64,000 nt of DNA from the NCBI GenBank assembly GCA_018266915.1, contig JAFDZM010000070.1:51657-115656 (forward strand), given 5' to 3'. Each line of letters begins with the position of its first letter. Positions within the stretch are counted from its first letter, which is position 1. Both the position numbers and the translations under genes were made by a program. The DNA is from Bacteroidota bacterium. GTDB taxonomy: Bacteria > Bacteroidota > Bacteroidia > Sphingobacteriales > Sphingobacteriaceae. Of the stretch, positions 45,830 to 54,244 are shown piece by piece. The notes under the pieces are model-generated. The model saw only the letters and a program-made list of their open reading frames with translations, ran no database searches and was not told the origin of the DNA.

Positions 45830-47730
45830 TACCGGTATTCGGGAAAACGTCTGAGAAAATGGATGAGGTAAATGCCTTGTGGTACCACATCCAGTGTTAT
45901 TTTTTCTGATAAAGCTCCAGGCTGGATGACCGGATTTGTCCAGGCTTTTAATTTATCAATATCTACAATTTGCCTTACCGGATCACCCGGAGAAATTTCA
46001 TTGAGAAACGCCCTTACCTCGGGCAGCTGCACCTGATATCGGTGCTGGTAATCAGGCGAAAAAGCGCCTTTACTGTTTCGCCACTGTATTTCAGGTGGAA
46101 GAATTCCGTTTAGACCGGTCCTCACCATATAACGCTTATATCCGTTTTTAACTTTAAACTCGAGTGGAGCGGCAAGGCAAAATTCCAATACTTCTTTATC
46201 AAGAAGAGGATAACGTGGTTCTACAGTACCGAGATCTGCCTTACCATGGGCCTTAGCTTGCGCTATCCTGATTTGCCTGGCAAGGTTTATACGGTGCGAG
46301 GATGAGGTACCCTGCATCAAGTTACTTAGTTCTTTTTTTCTTGGCTGCAATTGCAATCGTAACGTTTCCTGAATACCTGGTTGTAAATAATGCTGTTTTT
46401 TGGGGGTAATGTATGATGTACTAATTGCTTTTTTGAGTAGCTTTAAAGGAACCAAAGGCTTTACAACATTATTGTAAGTATTTAGCCAAAGAGGCTCACC
46501 GGTTAGTTTTTTTTGGCATTTCAATTCATGCAGAAGGTTTTGCCACCGCAATTTTTTAAATAATTCGGCGTAGCTGCCTTCGCCGTGAAAAGATATGCCT
46601 AATTCGCCGCCGCCACCATCTAATATCACCCTTGAGCCCATCTGCCGCGCAGCATCAGTAAATGCGGTATACAAATAATGGCTTGGAATTAGGCCTGGAA
46701 AATAAATGGTAGTTTGAAGTTTTTCCAGATCACTAAAAAAGCCCTTACCAGGCGCTGTTATATAATTCAGCTCAACGTTTGGAAAACTTTTGAATTTATC
46801 TATGTAATATCGTTCATCAACCAGTGTTGAATCAGATCCGGCAGGTAATACCGATGAAAATACTTTTAATTCCCGATTCTGGCGTTCGAGTATCTTTGCC
46901 GCCACGCTTACTACTGCCGATGAGTCAAGGCCACCGCTCAGCAGTGCGGTAACAGGAAAATTGCTGCGTATGCGGTTGCCGACGGCCCTGAATAATACAT
47001 CCTTAAATGCTTCTTCAAACGCTGCTTCATCCTTAAAATGCAGTTCCTTGTTTATATCCGGTTCCCAATATTTTTGCTTGCGTATCCCATCACTGCTAAT
47101 TGTCATAACAGTGGCTGCGGATACCGGGGAAATTTCCTTAAACCAGCTTTCTGTCCAAAACAAATGCTTCGTTGCGGGAAAAACAATTGTGGAAAGCTTA
47201 TTCAGATTAACCGCCTTGGGTACTTCATTTAATAATAAAATGGGATTAGGAGTAGAAGCAAATATGAATTTTCTGCCATTAAAGAAGTAGAATATGCTTC
47301 GTGATCCCAAATGATCAGTACAGCAAACCAGTTTCTTTCGGGTACTGTCCCATATCGCAAAAGCAAAATCGCCTTTAAGATACCCGGTCAATGATTCACC
47401 CCATTTTTTATATGCTGAAGCTACCAGGAATGCGTTGCCGCAATCGAAACCAATAATGGATGGAATACTTAACTGCTTGCATAATTCAGAGCGGTTGTCC
47501 AGCCTGATATCACCTGAAACAATAACAGTATTATGTGTATCAGCTAGAGGTAAGGTTTCGTTTAAAGATTCCGGGGTGTTTTGAACAGTAAGTTGACCTA
47601 ATGCAATGCCGTCAGAATACCAGCTTGAACAGATGTTTTCCGGACCATCGCCTGACGTGAGCATCATGCTGAGATCAACACGGAGGTCACCTCCGCCTAA
47701 GCCGAATACACCACAAAAAATTGTCATCAA
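45829..47730 (-). CDS. Lasso peptide cyclase (asparagine-synthetase-like, protein C)
   Basis: The 633-residue protein has a class II glutamine-amidotransferase-like N-terminal domain and an Asn_synthase domain with the ATP-pyrophosphatase loop LLSGGLDSSAVV at about residue 265 and the later ILDGGGGELGISF. Lasso cyclases adenylate an Asp/Glu side chain of the core and let the new N-terminal amine attack it. The N-terminus reads MMTIFCGVFG: a Cys is present but not at position 2, so glutaminase activity is doubtful, as usual for cyclases. It directly follows the precursor gene (98 bases). Confidence 0.92.
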   Translation of the reverse strand: MMTIFCGVFGLGGGDLRVDLSMMLTSGDGPENICSSWYSDGIALGQLTVQNTPESLNETLPLADTHNTVIVSGDIRLDNRSELCKQLSIPSIIGFDCGNAFLVASAYKKWGESLTGYLKGDFAFAIWDSTRKKLVCCTDHLGSRSIFYFFNGRKFIFASTPNPILLLNEVPKAVNLNKLSTIVFPATKHLFWTESWFKEISPVSAATVMTISSDGIRKQKYWEPDINKELHFKDEAAFEEAFKDVLFRAVGNRIRSNFPVTALLSGGLDSSAVVSVAAKILERQNRELKVFSSVLPAGSDSTLVDERYYIDKFKSFPNVELNYITAPGKGFFSDLEKLQTTIYFPGLIPSHYLYTAFTDAARQMGSRVILDGGGGELGISFHGEGSYAELFKKLRWQNLLHELKCQKKLTGEPLWLNTYNNVVKPLVPLKLLKKAISTSYITPKKQHYLQPGIQETLRLQLQPRKKELSNLMQGTSSSHRINLARQIRIAQAKAHGKADLGTVEPRYPLLDKEVLEFCLAAPLEFKVKNGYKRYMVRTGLNGILPPEIQWRNSKGAFSPDYQHRYQVQLPEVRAFLNEISPGDPVRQIVDIDKLKAWTNPVIQPGALSEKITLDVVPQGIYLIHFLRRFPEYR

Positions 47731-47828
47731 CTATGTCTGATTGAATAATTGGATAAGATTCGGTTGTAATAAGAACGACCAATGACGTATTGTAATTCGA
47801 ACAGATTATTTGATTTATCTTATATGAT

Positions 47829-48008
47829 TTATCCCGAAGTGCAATCTATAAAGGTTGGATTGCCGTCAAATCCGCGGGCAGACCTGTTTTGAACTAATTC
47901 TGCCAAACTACCGAAATGACGCAATTCAGGGCTATGATATGGCTTTTTGGTGTTGCTTGCCTTATTAACGTCAGGCAATGTACTCATAGGGTTGTTGTTG
48001 TCGTTCAT
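47829..48008 (-). CDS. Lasso peptide precursor (protein A), 59 residues
   Basis: A short minus-strand frame between B2 and the cyclase encodes leader plus core. The leader carries the RRE-recognition motif YxxPxLxxxG as Y24, P27, L29, G33 (YHSPELRHFGSLAEL). By alignment with known leaders the cut is after Gln40, giving the 19-residue core NRSARGFDGNPTFIDCTSG. Asn1 could then close an eight-residue macrolactam on Asp8. The leader position -2, usually Thr, is Val39. The core has one Cys (16) and Thr17/Ser18 close to the C-terminus, candidates for phosphorylation or sulfation. The cleavage site and ring are inferred; the motif and location are direct observations. Confidence 0.87.
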   Translation of the reverse strand: MNDNNNPMSTLPDVNKASNTKKPYHSPELRHFGSLAELVQNRSARGFDGNPTFIDCTSG

Positions 48009-48052
48009 AACTAATACTTATTGGATAAAGTTAATTAATAATTATAATATAA

Positions 48053-48499
48053 TCACAAAATAGCCTCTGCAAAAGTTCTATATTTTTTAATCACATGCTC
48101 ATCTGGGTCAAGAGGATAACCATCTTTTTCTAACCAGGCATGTGAACGTAGTTTATTGCCATCTTTCATTACCCCGAATCGCAGAATAGTATGTATCCCC
48201 CTTCTTTGCAACATCAGCTTAAAAGCCAGAGAGCCAGATAAACAATTGATAGCCGGCCAGAACTTGTATGATAACCGGATCATAATCCGGTACATTTTTA
48301 ATTCATTTGCTGTGATTATCAAATTAGGGATGTCATCGTGAGATTTCTCAAATCTTTTTAAATATCTTCCTACAGTTTTAAAACTGGTCAGTTTTAAAAC
48401 TAAGCGTAGTGCAATAGCGAGTGCAATAGTGCGCCAGAACCGCCATTTGTCAGGAGATTCTAAACTCCGCGGCGGGATATTGAACCATTTAGTTTTCAA
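48053..48499 (-). CDS. Lasso peptide leader peptidase (transglutaminase-like, B2)
   Basis: The 148-residue protein has the B2/McjB-C fold with catalytic Cys86 (AINCLSGSLAFKLMLQRRGI), His120 (LRSHAWLEKDG) and Asp131 or Asp133 (PLDPDE). It cleaves the leader from the core in an ATP-assisted step coupled to cyclisation. The start is TTG 48499, overlapping the B1 gene by 11 bases; no ATG preserves the N-terminal region. It is on the same strand as, and 44 bases before, the precursor gene. Confidence 0.92.
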   Translation of the reverse strand: MKTKWFNIPPRSLESPDKWRFWRTIALAIALRLVLKLTSFKTVGRYLKRFEKSHDDIPNLIITANELKMYRIMIRLSYKFWPAINCLSGSLAFKLMLQRRGIHTILRFGVMKDGNKLRSHAWLEKDGYPLDPDEHVIKKYRTFAEAIL

Positions 48500-48773
48500 C
48501 TGACACCAGTTTTACATTTCCAAGTTCTGATATCAGGTTAAAAAGGTCTTTCCGCAGAGTTATTTCATCAATATCGTACTCTAAAAGGAGCAGCGTAACC
48601 GCCTGTTCCGTATCTCCGTTTTCTGAAAGAACCTGCCACATGCGGGCACCTACATCGTCAAGGCCAAAATATTGTTCACTGTCCATATCCAGCAATACAC
48701 ACTCATTGTTGATTTGCTGGAACAGCACATTATCTGAAATTTTTACGGTTTTAGGTAAGATTAGATTTTCCAT
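48489..48773 (-). CDS. PqqD-like RiPP recognition element protein (lasso B1)
   Basis: The 94-residue protein has the PqqD-family winged helix-turn-helix: ECVLLDMDSEQYFGLDDVGARMWQVL, then DEITLRKDLFNLISEL. B1 proteins bind the leader through the YxxPxLxxxG motif and deliver it to the B2 peptidase. As a free-standing protein next to B2 and the precursor it marks this as a split-B lasso cluster. Confidence 0.93.
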   Translation of the reverse strand: MENLILPKTVKISDNVLFQQINNECVLLDMDSEQYFGLDDVGARMWQVLSENGDTEQAVTLLLLEYDIDEITLRKDLFNLISELGNVKLVSVEN

Positions 48774-48851
48774 ATTAGGTAGTGTTTAGTTTTTTTGTAA
48801 TTTAATTTGCTTGTTCCTCTGATAGTATCTTTCCAGAATACTTTTTCATAT

Positions 48852-49835
48852 TTATTGCATTTGATTCATGTTCTGCTCTTTGAAAGTATCCATCAGTTGC
48901 TTTGCAATGCCGTCGAATTTATTAAGTGATAAAACATGGATGTTATAATATTTTACAGCTTTCGCTATACTTATCATGCGCATTGGAAAATCTGGTATAC
49001 ATTCAGGCTGTAATAATGGAAGCTCATCCGGTAACGGAGTGGTATTTTCTTTAATATAAACTACTGATAAACTAACCCTCGGATGTGTTTTTTTTGTCGA
49101 AATAGCCCCCCAATGCACCACATCTCCTCGCCAGCCCAATAAGCTGCCGGCTGCAACAGGCAGTGCTTTGGTACTTTGTAAAAGAACTTTAACTTCACGG
49201 TGCTTTAAATCTTCCATGTTCAGCCATTTTTGAAGCAAAGCAGATGAAACCCGGTTCTTTGCAACAATATATATACAGCCATTATCGAGTGTAGCATCGC
49301 TCAACGAAAACCAGACAGTAAAACGATCTTCCCTGTCTGAAAAATCTACATGTGGGGTCCATCCTGCACCGGTTTCCGGATGAACATAATGAACCACTAC
49401 ATGGGGCAAGGCCATATATTTATTGCCAAGATGACCGGACAACAATTTTTGCATAGACAGAGTACGTGTTACCTGCCAGAACTCGTCGTAAACAAAAGCC
49501 CATACTTCATGCCAGCCCGCCTTTCTCAAATTATCCACACCAAGAAGCATTTTTGCAGCAATTTCACCTTTTATCAGTGGTGACGAGGTTGAAAAATAGC
49601 CTTCCCGGTTTAATTGCCCAAGCATTTCTTTAATATCCTGCGTTGACGAGGGATTGAGTTCAAAATCATCAAAACTTAAGCTTTGACACACATTTAACTG
49701 GGGATTCAGCTTACGCCAATAAGCAGGGGAGCATGCATTTTCAAAGCGTATAGCAGCCTCTTCGTCAGAGAACTGCTCTTTTTCAAGTAATGCTTTAAAC
49801 AAAACCCTGCCGGCTTCAAGTTTTCCTGTTTCCAT
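48852..49835 (-). CDS. Phytanoyl-CoA-dioxygenase-like Fe(II)/2OG oxygenase
   Basis: The 327-residue protein has the PhyH fold. Iron ligands His and Asp are in GWTPHVDFSDREDRF, a strand FTVWFSLSDATLDNGCIYIVAKNR follows, and the distal His lies in GDVVHWGAIST. An Arg about ten residues later (PRVSLSVVYIK) is suited to bind 2-oxoglutarate. It is 78 bases upstream of B1 in the lasso operon and probably hydroxylates the precursor or mature lasso peptide; the residue is unknown. Confidence 0.87.
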   Translation of the reverse strand: METGKLEAGRVLFKALLEKEQFSDEEAAIRFENACSPAYWRKLNPQLNVCQSLSFDDFELNPSSTQDIKEMLGQLNREGYFSTSSPLIKGEIAAKMLLGVDNLRKAGWHEVWAFVYDEFWQVTRTLSMQKLLSGHLGNKYMALPHVVVHYVHPETGAGWTPHVDFSDREDRFTVWFSLSDATLDNGCIYIVAKNRVSSALLQKWLNMEDLKHREVKVLLQSTKALPVAAGSLLGWRGDVVHWGAISTKKTHPRVSLSVVYIKENTTPLPDELPLLQPECIPDFPMRMISIAKAVKYYNIHVLSLNKFDGIAKQLMDTFKEQNMNQMQ

Positions 49836-49838
49836 CTT

Positions 49839-50477
49839 TTAAAAGGGCTTCAAATGCATTGCAGCAAAAGTGTCAAAATCCGGCTCTGAACGAAACCAGC
49901 CTATTCCAACCGTGCGCCTACCGGTTTCAAGGTTTGTAAGCCGGTGTTTCAAGTGCGGTGATATCTTAAATATTATGGCATCACCAGCTGTTAACTGACC
50001 AAATTCTCTTATAATATTTTCGTCATCTTTGCTTTTGATCTGAAGTTTTCCACCTGTATAATCATCTGTTCCCAGGCAAAGCGTTATCGCCAGCAAACGG
50101 TTATCAGTATTGTCCGAATGCCACTCTATAGAATGATCTTCGCCGCCTTCACTACGATGAATTCTTCCGACAAAATTCCCGATATGGCCACATTGTGTAA
50201 TTTCCTGTAACATCGAAAAAAGCTCGGGGTTATTAAGCAGTAACCAAAACGTAAATACTACCGGGTCACTTAATGGAATAAATAACACCTTTCCTAATTT
50301 ATTGGTGTTATCCGTTTCAAATTTAGTTTGAAACGTCGCCGTCTGCAGTTTCCTCAAAATATTTTCTAAAGTATTCCCCGACAAAAAGCCAGGTATAAAA
50401 ACACAATGGGTTGACTCAAACTCGTCCCTGTATTTTTCGATTGAAGTGTTATCAATAAATGTTTTAGTTGCAATCAT
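49839..50477 (-). CDS. Fe(II)/2OG oxygenase, first gene of the lasso operon
   Basis: The 212-residue protein has a 2OG-FeII_Oxy fold with His and Asp in SIEWHSDNTDNRLLAI, GGKLQIKS, the distal His in ISPHLKHRLTNLE and the 2-oxoglutarate Arg in GRRTVGIGWF. It is the 5'-most gene of the operon, three bases before the PhyH-like gene, and diverges from the HTTM/sulfotransferase operon. A second hydroxylation of the lasso peptide is the simplest reading. Confidence 0.87.
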   Translation of the reverse strand: MIATKTFIDNTSIEKYRDEFESTHCVFIPGFLSGNTLENILRKLQTATFQTKFETDNTNKLGKVLFIPLSDPVVFTFWLLLNNPELFSMLQEITQCGHIGNFVGRIHRSEGGEDHSIEWHSDNTDNRLLAITLCLGTDDYTGGKLQIKSKDDENIIREFGQLTAGDAIIFKISPHLKHRLTNLETGRRTVGIGWFRSEPDFDTFAAMHLKPF

Positions 50478-50675
50478 TGTAACATTATATTATTAAGGTC
50501 GGTTTTGTATATGTTGTAGAGGTGAACCGTCGCGCACAGGCGATGTTTTGTGAGCGTTATCATAGATAAAACAATAAGGTTTGCGATACAGTTAACAATT
50601 TATTTAAAGATTAGTAAATTTAGGAAGTTTTAATTATTTACAAGCAACAAAGATTAACTAACTTATTTATAATTT
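50478..50675. promoter_or_regulatory. Divergent promoter region of the lasso and HTTM/sulfotransferase operons
   Basis: This 198-base AT-rich stretch separates the two operons. On the minus strand a TTG followed after 19 bases by TATTGTTT matches six of eight positions of the -7 element TAnnTTTG, a weak candidate for the lasso promoter. No clear plus-strand promoter was found. Shared control of both operons is likely from the arrangement. Confidence 0.35.
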
Positions 50676-51173
50676 ATGTCCATTTGGGAAATTGTTATTG
50701 TTCTGATTTTAATCCTATGGTTAGCGGCAAACATCTGCTATTCATTAGTGAACAAAAGAATGGCACATTATACTTTTCGGACCGACTTGTTCAGATGGTT
50801 GTCCGCTTTTCAGCTTTTCTCAAGGAATAACGAACCTTTCCAGTTATCTTATCGGGACATTTTAGCAGATCAATCGATTACACCCTGGGAGTTGGTGGTT
50901 CTTAATCCGCAATGGCGGTCATACCATGCTATTTGGTTCCCGGCCCGCGCTATAGATGATTGTATTAAATCGATGATGACTGACCTTGCATATATCATCA
51001 GAAAAGATCATTCAGGTTTTGGCCGGAAAAAAATAAAGGAACGGTTTATTTACCATGCACTGTTTTATTTTTTGAAGCGCTACCCACAAAATGAAAATTG
51101 TTTGGGAAGGCAGTTTAGAATTCAGGATAAAGAGAATAATGAGGTTTTTATTTCTGATTTCTGCAACGAATGA
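50676..51173 (+). CDS. Small membrane-anchored protein of unknown function (HTTM partner 1)
   Basis: The 165-residue protein has an N-terminal hydrophobic helix (WEIVIVLILILWLAANICYSLV) followed by a basic and aromatic soluble part (ITPWELVVLNPQWRSYHAIWF). No family is recognised. It overlaps the HTTM gene by an ATGA. The equivalent place in the second module is taken by the 148-residue protein at 52971, also with one N-terminal helix, so the two may do the same job despite weak similarity. Confidence 0.7.
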   Translation: MSIWEIVIVLILILWLAANICYSLVNKRMAHYTFRTDLFRWLSAFQLFSRNNEPFQLSYRDILADQSITPWELVVLNPQWRSYHAIWFPARAIDDCIKSMMTDLAYIIRKDHSGFGRKKIKERFIYHALFYFLKRYPQNENCLGRQFRIQDKENNEVFISDFCNE

Positions 51174-51985
51174 GTTTACAACTGTCACTTGCCCAAACGT
51201 TGGGGTTCACAAACCTCTTCCTGGTTATATATGTGCTGATTGATTCTTTTGAGAAGATATCTATTTACAAAGAATATTTAGCAGGGGGCTTATTTAGCTG
51301 GAACCTGTTGCGTAAAAATTCATTTTTCACTTCCAGGCCGGAGTCTTTTAGAAACTTTATTGATGTTATTTTCCCTGCCCGCCCCTGGTTTTTTCTGATT
51401 GCTTTAAGAATTGTTTGTTGCCTAAGTTTACTTGTTTTACCAATCGCATCGCCATTTTTAGTATGTTCATATGCAGGCTTATTCATTATCGGCTCACTTA
51501 TGAATTTGAGAAACTTAGCTTATGGAGCAGAAACCGAGAACCGATTTTGTTTAATAATTACAGGGGCGCTTTTACTCCGGAGCCTGGCGCCAACAGATAT
51601 GGTAACTTTGGCCTCGTTATGGTTTATTGCCTTGCAGGCCTGCCTTTCATATCTTACAGCCGGGGTTTCCAAACTAATGAATATTAATTGGCGTAATGGG
51701 AACGGATTTAAGCGTATTGCGACAGCTTATGAATTTACTTCAATTAAAAAGGTAAATATGTTTTTTGAAGAGCATAAAACGCTCACACGGTTGATCAATT
51801 GGCTGGTCATTGTTTTTGAATGTGCGTTTCCGATAGTGCTTTTTGCCGGGCGGGGAGTGCTTTGGTGGTTTTTGTTCGCTGGAATAATTTTACATCTTGC
51901 CATTGCCATAGGACTTAGATTAGGAAAATTCTTTTGGATATGGGTGGCGACTTATCCGGCATTGATTTATATTACACAGCGATGA
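51170..51985 (+). CDS. HTTM / vitamin-K-carboxylase-like multi-spanning membrane protein 1
   Basis: The 271-residue protein has about six to seven hydrophobic helices and the central pattern of HTTM-domain proteins: LITGALLLRSLAPTDMVT-like strand and helix (IITGALLLRSLAPTD), then WFIALQACLSYLTAGVSKLMNINWRNG. The fold is related to the membrane part of gamma-glutamyl carboxylase, but the extra-membrane domain of true carboxylases is absent. The role in bacteria is mostly unknown. It is coupled by ATGA overlaps to its upstream partner and to the sulfotransferase downstream. Confidence 0.82.
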   Translation: MSLQLSLAQTLGFTNLFLVIYVLIDSFEKISIYKEYLAGGLFSWNLLRKNSFFTSRPESFRNFIDVIFPARPWFFLIALRIVCCLSLLVLPIASPFLVCSYAGLFIIGSLMNLRNLAYGAETENRFCLIITGALLLRSLAPTDMVTLASLWFIALQACLSYLTAGVSKLMNINWRNGNGFKRIATAYEFTSIKKVNMFFEEHKTLTRLINWLVIVFECAFPIVLFAGRGVLWWFLFAGIILHLAIAIGLRLGKFFWIWVATYPALIYITQR

Positions 51986-52974
51986 ACTCAAACAAGGATC
52001 AGATCAATTTTATCTTTATCCTTGGAATAACGCCCAGGACCGGAACCCACTACCTGATGAGCTTGCTGTGTCTGCACCCGGATTGTTTACAAAGCGCAAT
52101 ACCGGAAGATGCGCTGATCATGAAATCGAACGTATTAATGCAGTATGTCGCCCGTAATCTCTGGCAATGGGAACACATAGGCGATTTTCCGGAAATTGAT
52201 GCTGATAAGCTATTGACAGAAGAGCTTGGTAAAGGATTGTTGAATTTTTTGCGACAGGTGGGAAGCAAAACCAGTGAAGCGTTGAACGCAGAACCTGGTA
52301 GCGGGGCAAAATACCTTGTAACTAAAACGCCTAATGTAAATAATCTTAAAAATTTTTTTAAACTGTTTCCAAACGAAAGGCTGCTCATTCTTGTCAGGGA
52401 TGGAAGGGACCTGGCAGAGTCGAATTACCTTACATTTAAACATCCCAGAGAAGAAACAATAAGAGAATGGGCAAATGCGGCACGAAGTATTTTCAGGATG
52501 CAGGAAAAATGGAGTAAAGAGGGACGTAAATTCCTGGTTGTAAAATATGAAGATCTTTATCAGGATACAGAGCTTGAAATGAAAAAGATATTATCTTTTC
52601 TTGGGCTTGAAGGGTCAAAGTATGATTTTGATAAAGCGCTGAACGCGCCGGTCATTGGCTCTTCTGTGTTCCAGCGTAATGGTGAGGTAAATTGGCAACC
52701 AGTTACAAAAACAGAAGAGTTCAATCCGATGAGCAGAAGCGCAGGATGGTCGCGCTGGCAGCACGAACGTTTTAATTGGCTGGCCTCGAATGAACTTAAA
52801 TTATTCGGGTATGAACTAATTGAATTTAAAAACAAAAAGCTTTTTATAGTTCTGAAAAATTACTTGTACGATGCTGTTTACGCAATAAAGGCATGGGGCA
52901 AAAAAATACGAAAATATACCTTGTTTGTTTGGAGAAAACTGAAGCTGCAATTTAAAAGTTATGAACCTCAATGA
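51982..52974 (+). CDS. PAPS-dependent sulfotransferase 1
   Basis: The protein has 330 residues from ATG 51982, which overlaps the HTTM stop as ATGA; a longer TTG frame from 51934 is less likely. It has the sulfotransferase fold: the 5'-phosphosulfate-binding loop in FILGITPRTGTHYLMSLL and the 3'-phosphate-binding segment LLILVRDGRDLAESNYLTF. A C-terminal helix-rich tail of about 40 residues is basic. It would transfer sulfate from PAPS to a hydroxyl or amine, and the adjacent lasso peptide is an attractive substrate. Confidence 0.9.
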   Translation: MNSNKDQINFIFILGITPRTGTHYLMSLLCLHPDCLQSAIPEDALIMKSNVLMQYVARNLWQWEHIGDFPEIDADKLLTEELGKGLLNFLRQVGSKTSEALNAEPGSGAKYLVTKTPNVNNLKNFFKLFPNERLLILVRDGRDLAESNYLTFKHPREETIREWANAARSIFRMQEKWSKEGRKFLVVKYEDLYQDTELEMKKILSFLGLEGSKYDFDKALNAPVIGSSVFQRNGEVNWQPVTKTEEFNPMSRSAGWSRWQHERFNWLASNELKLFGYELIEFKNKKLFIVLKNYLYDAVYAIKAWGKKIRKYTLFVWRKLKLQFKSYEPQ

Positions 52975-53417
52975 ACATCTGCATCATCTTCTTTTTCACA
53001 ATTTGTATTTTACTTTTATGGGTAACCATTGCAGGGAAAGAGCTTTATCCTTTTTCGCACTATCCCATGTATTCAGGCCCGCACGATCTGAAAAACATAG
53101 GCGTTTTCCGGATAGCAATTGAAAAAAAGGACGGAAATATAGTATGGTGGCAATCTGAGTTTTACAGGTATCCTGAATATTCAGGCAGAAAATTGCAACA
53201 ACTTTGGGAGGCAAGAAACAACAACCAGCAACAGGAAGTATTTCTTCAATTGGAACGTCATCGCCTGTTGATTTCGATTTTACAAATAATGAAAAAGGAA
53301 AATATCAATGCGGATGAATATAATGCCTTTCATATTATAGAACGAACCATAAACAGCGACCTGAAACCTGTGAATAAGACTGTTGAGATTATCCCATTAA
53401 ATCGTCTAAAAAGATGA
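52971..53417 (+). CDS. Small membrane-anchored protein of unknown function (HTTM partner 2)
   Basis: The 148-residue protein has one N-terminal helix (CIIFFFTICILLLWVTIAG) followed by LYPFSHYPMYSGPHD, a pattern I associate with small proteins encoded beside HTTM genes, and a beta-rich soluble part. It is linked by ATGA overlaps to the sulfotransferase before it and the HTTM gene after it. Function is unknown. Confidence 0.7.
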   Translation: MNICIIFFFTICILLLWVTIAGKELYPFSHYPMYSGPHDLKNIGVFRIAIEKKDGNIVWWQSEFYRYPEYSGRKLQQLWEARNNNQQQEVFLQLERHRLLISILQIMKKENINADEYNAFHIIERTINSDLKPVNKTVEIIPLNRLKR

Positions 53418-54244
53418 TACTACCTGAGTTATTTAATACAAATGCACCTGATAATAGCACCGGTATGTTCGCCAGGCTGTTTTGTGCATTATTGGCTGTA
53501 TTGGTATCATTTAATTTTGTTAAGCAGTATCGCTATTTTCTGACGCAACCATTAAAGTTATACGGAAAAGGCCCTAGGCTGCTCGGTCTGCTTTTACTGC
53601 CTGCTTTAAACAGATATCAATTTCTGACCTGTGGGGCCGGTTTTATTTTGTGCTTACTGCTTGTAGTGTTAAACATGTACCCGTATATAGCAATTGCAAT
53701 CGCCCTTATCTGTTATTTTCTATATTTCAGCCAGATCATTTCTTTGGCGTTTATTCAGCGTAAGGCTAACCTTATTCCTATAGTTTTATTGATCCTGTTA
53801 TTTTCACCATCATTAGACAAACCATTGCATTTTCCATCTTCCACCTGGGAGCTTGTGTTAATTAAAATAGTGCTCATACAGGTTTACTTTTCCGCAGCAA
53901 TTCAGAAGATACGGCACTCAGGTTTGGGGTGGCTTAATGGCCAATATTTGCAGGCCTATTTGATAGAAAATTATATTTGGACAGATAGAAATGCTGCTTT
54001 GGCAATAGCCTCCAATACCATATTCTGTGCCATATTAAGCACGTTAGTGCTAATATTTGAACTGACATTCGGGCTCGTTTTATTTCTGCCGCAGCTTACT
54101 TTTATTTACGTTGGCTTTGCGTTGCTTTTCCATCTGGGGACGCTGATAACCATGAGGATAAATTATCTGAAGTATTTGGGACCCGTTTACCTGGTATTTT
54201 TCACCGATCTGGCTTTCAGATTAAAAACAGTTATTGGATTATGA
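53414..54244 (+). CDS. HTTM / vitamin-K-carboxylase-like multi-spanning membrane protein 2
   Basis: The 276-residue protein has about seven helices. The diagnostic stretch ELVLIKIVLIQVYFSAAIQKI with HSGLGWLNGQYLQAY corresponds to the second half of the HTTM core. It is a distant paralogue of the protein at 51170 rather than a recent copy. Both junctions are ATGA overlaps. Confidence 0.8.
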   Translation: MILPELFNTNAPDNSTGMFARLFCALLAVLVSFNFVKQYRYFLTQPLKLYGKGPRLLGLLLLPALNRYQFLTCGAGFILCLLLVVLNMYPYIAIAIALICYFLYFSQIISLAFIQRKANLIPIVLLILLFSPSLDKPLHFPSSTWELVLIKIVLIQVYFSAAIQKIRHSGLGWLNGQYLQAYLIENYIWTDRNAALAIASNTIFCAILSTLVLIFELTFGLVLFLPQLTFIYVGFALLFHLGTLITMRINYLKYLGPVYLVFFTDLAFRLKTVIGL

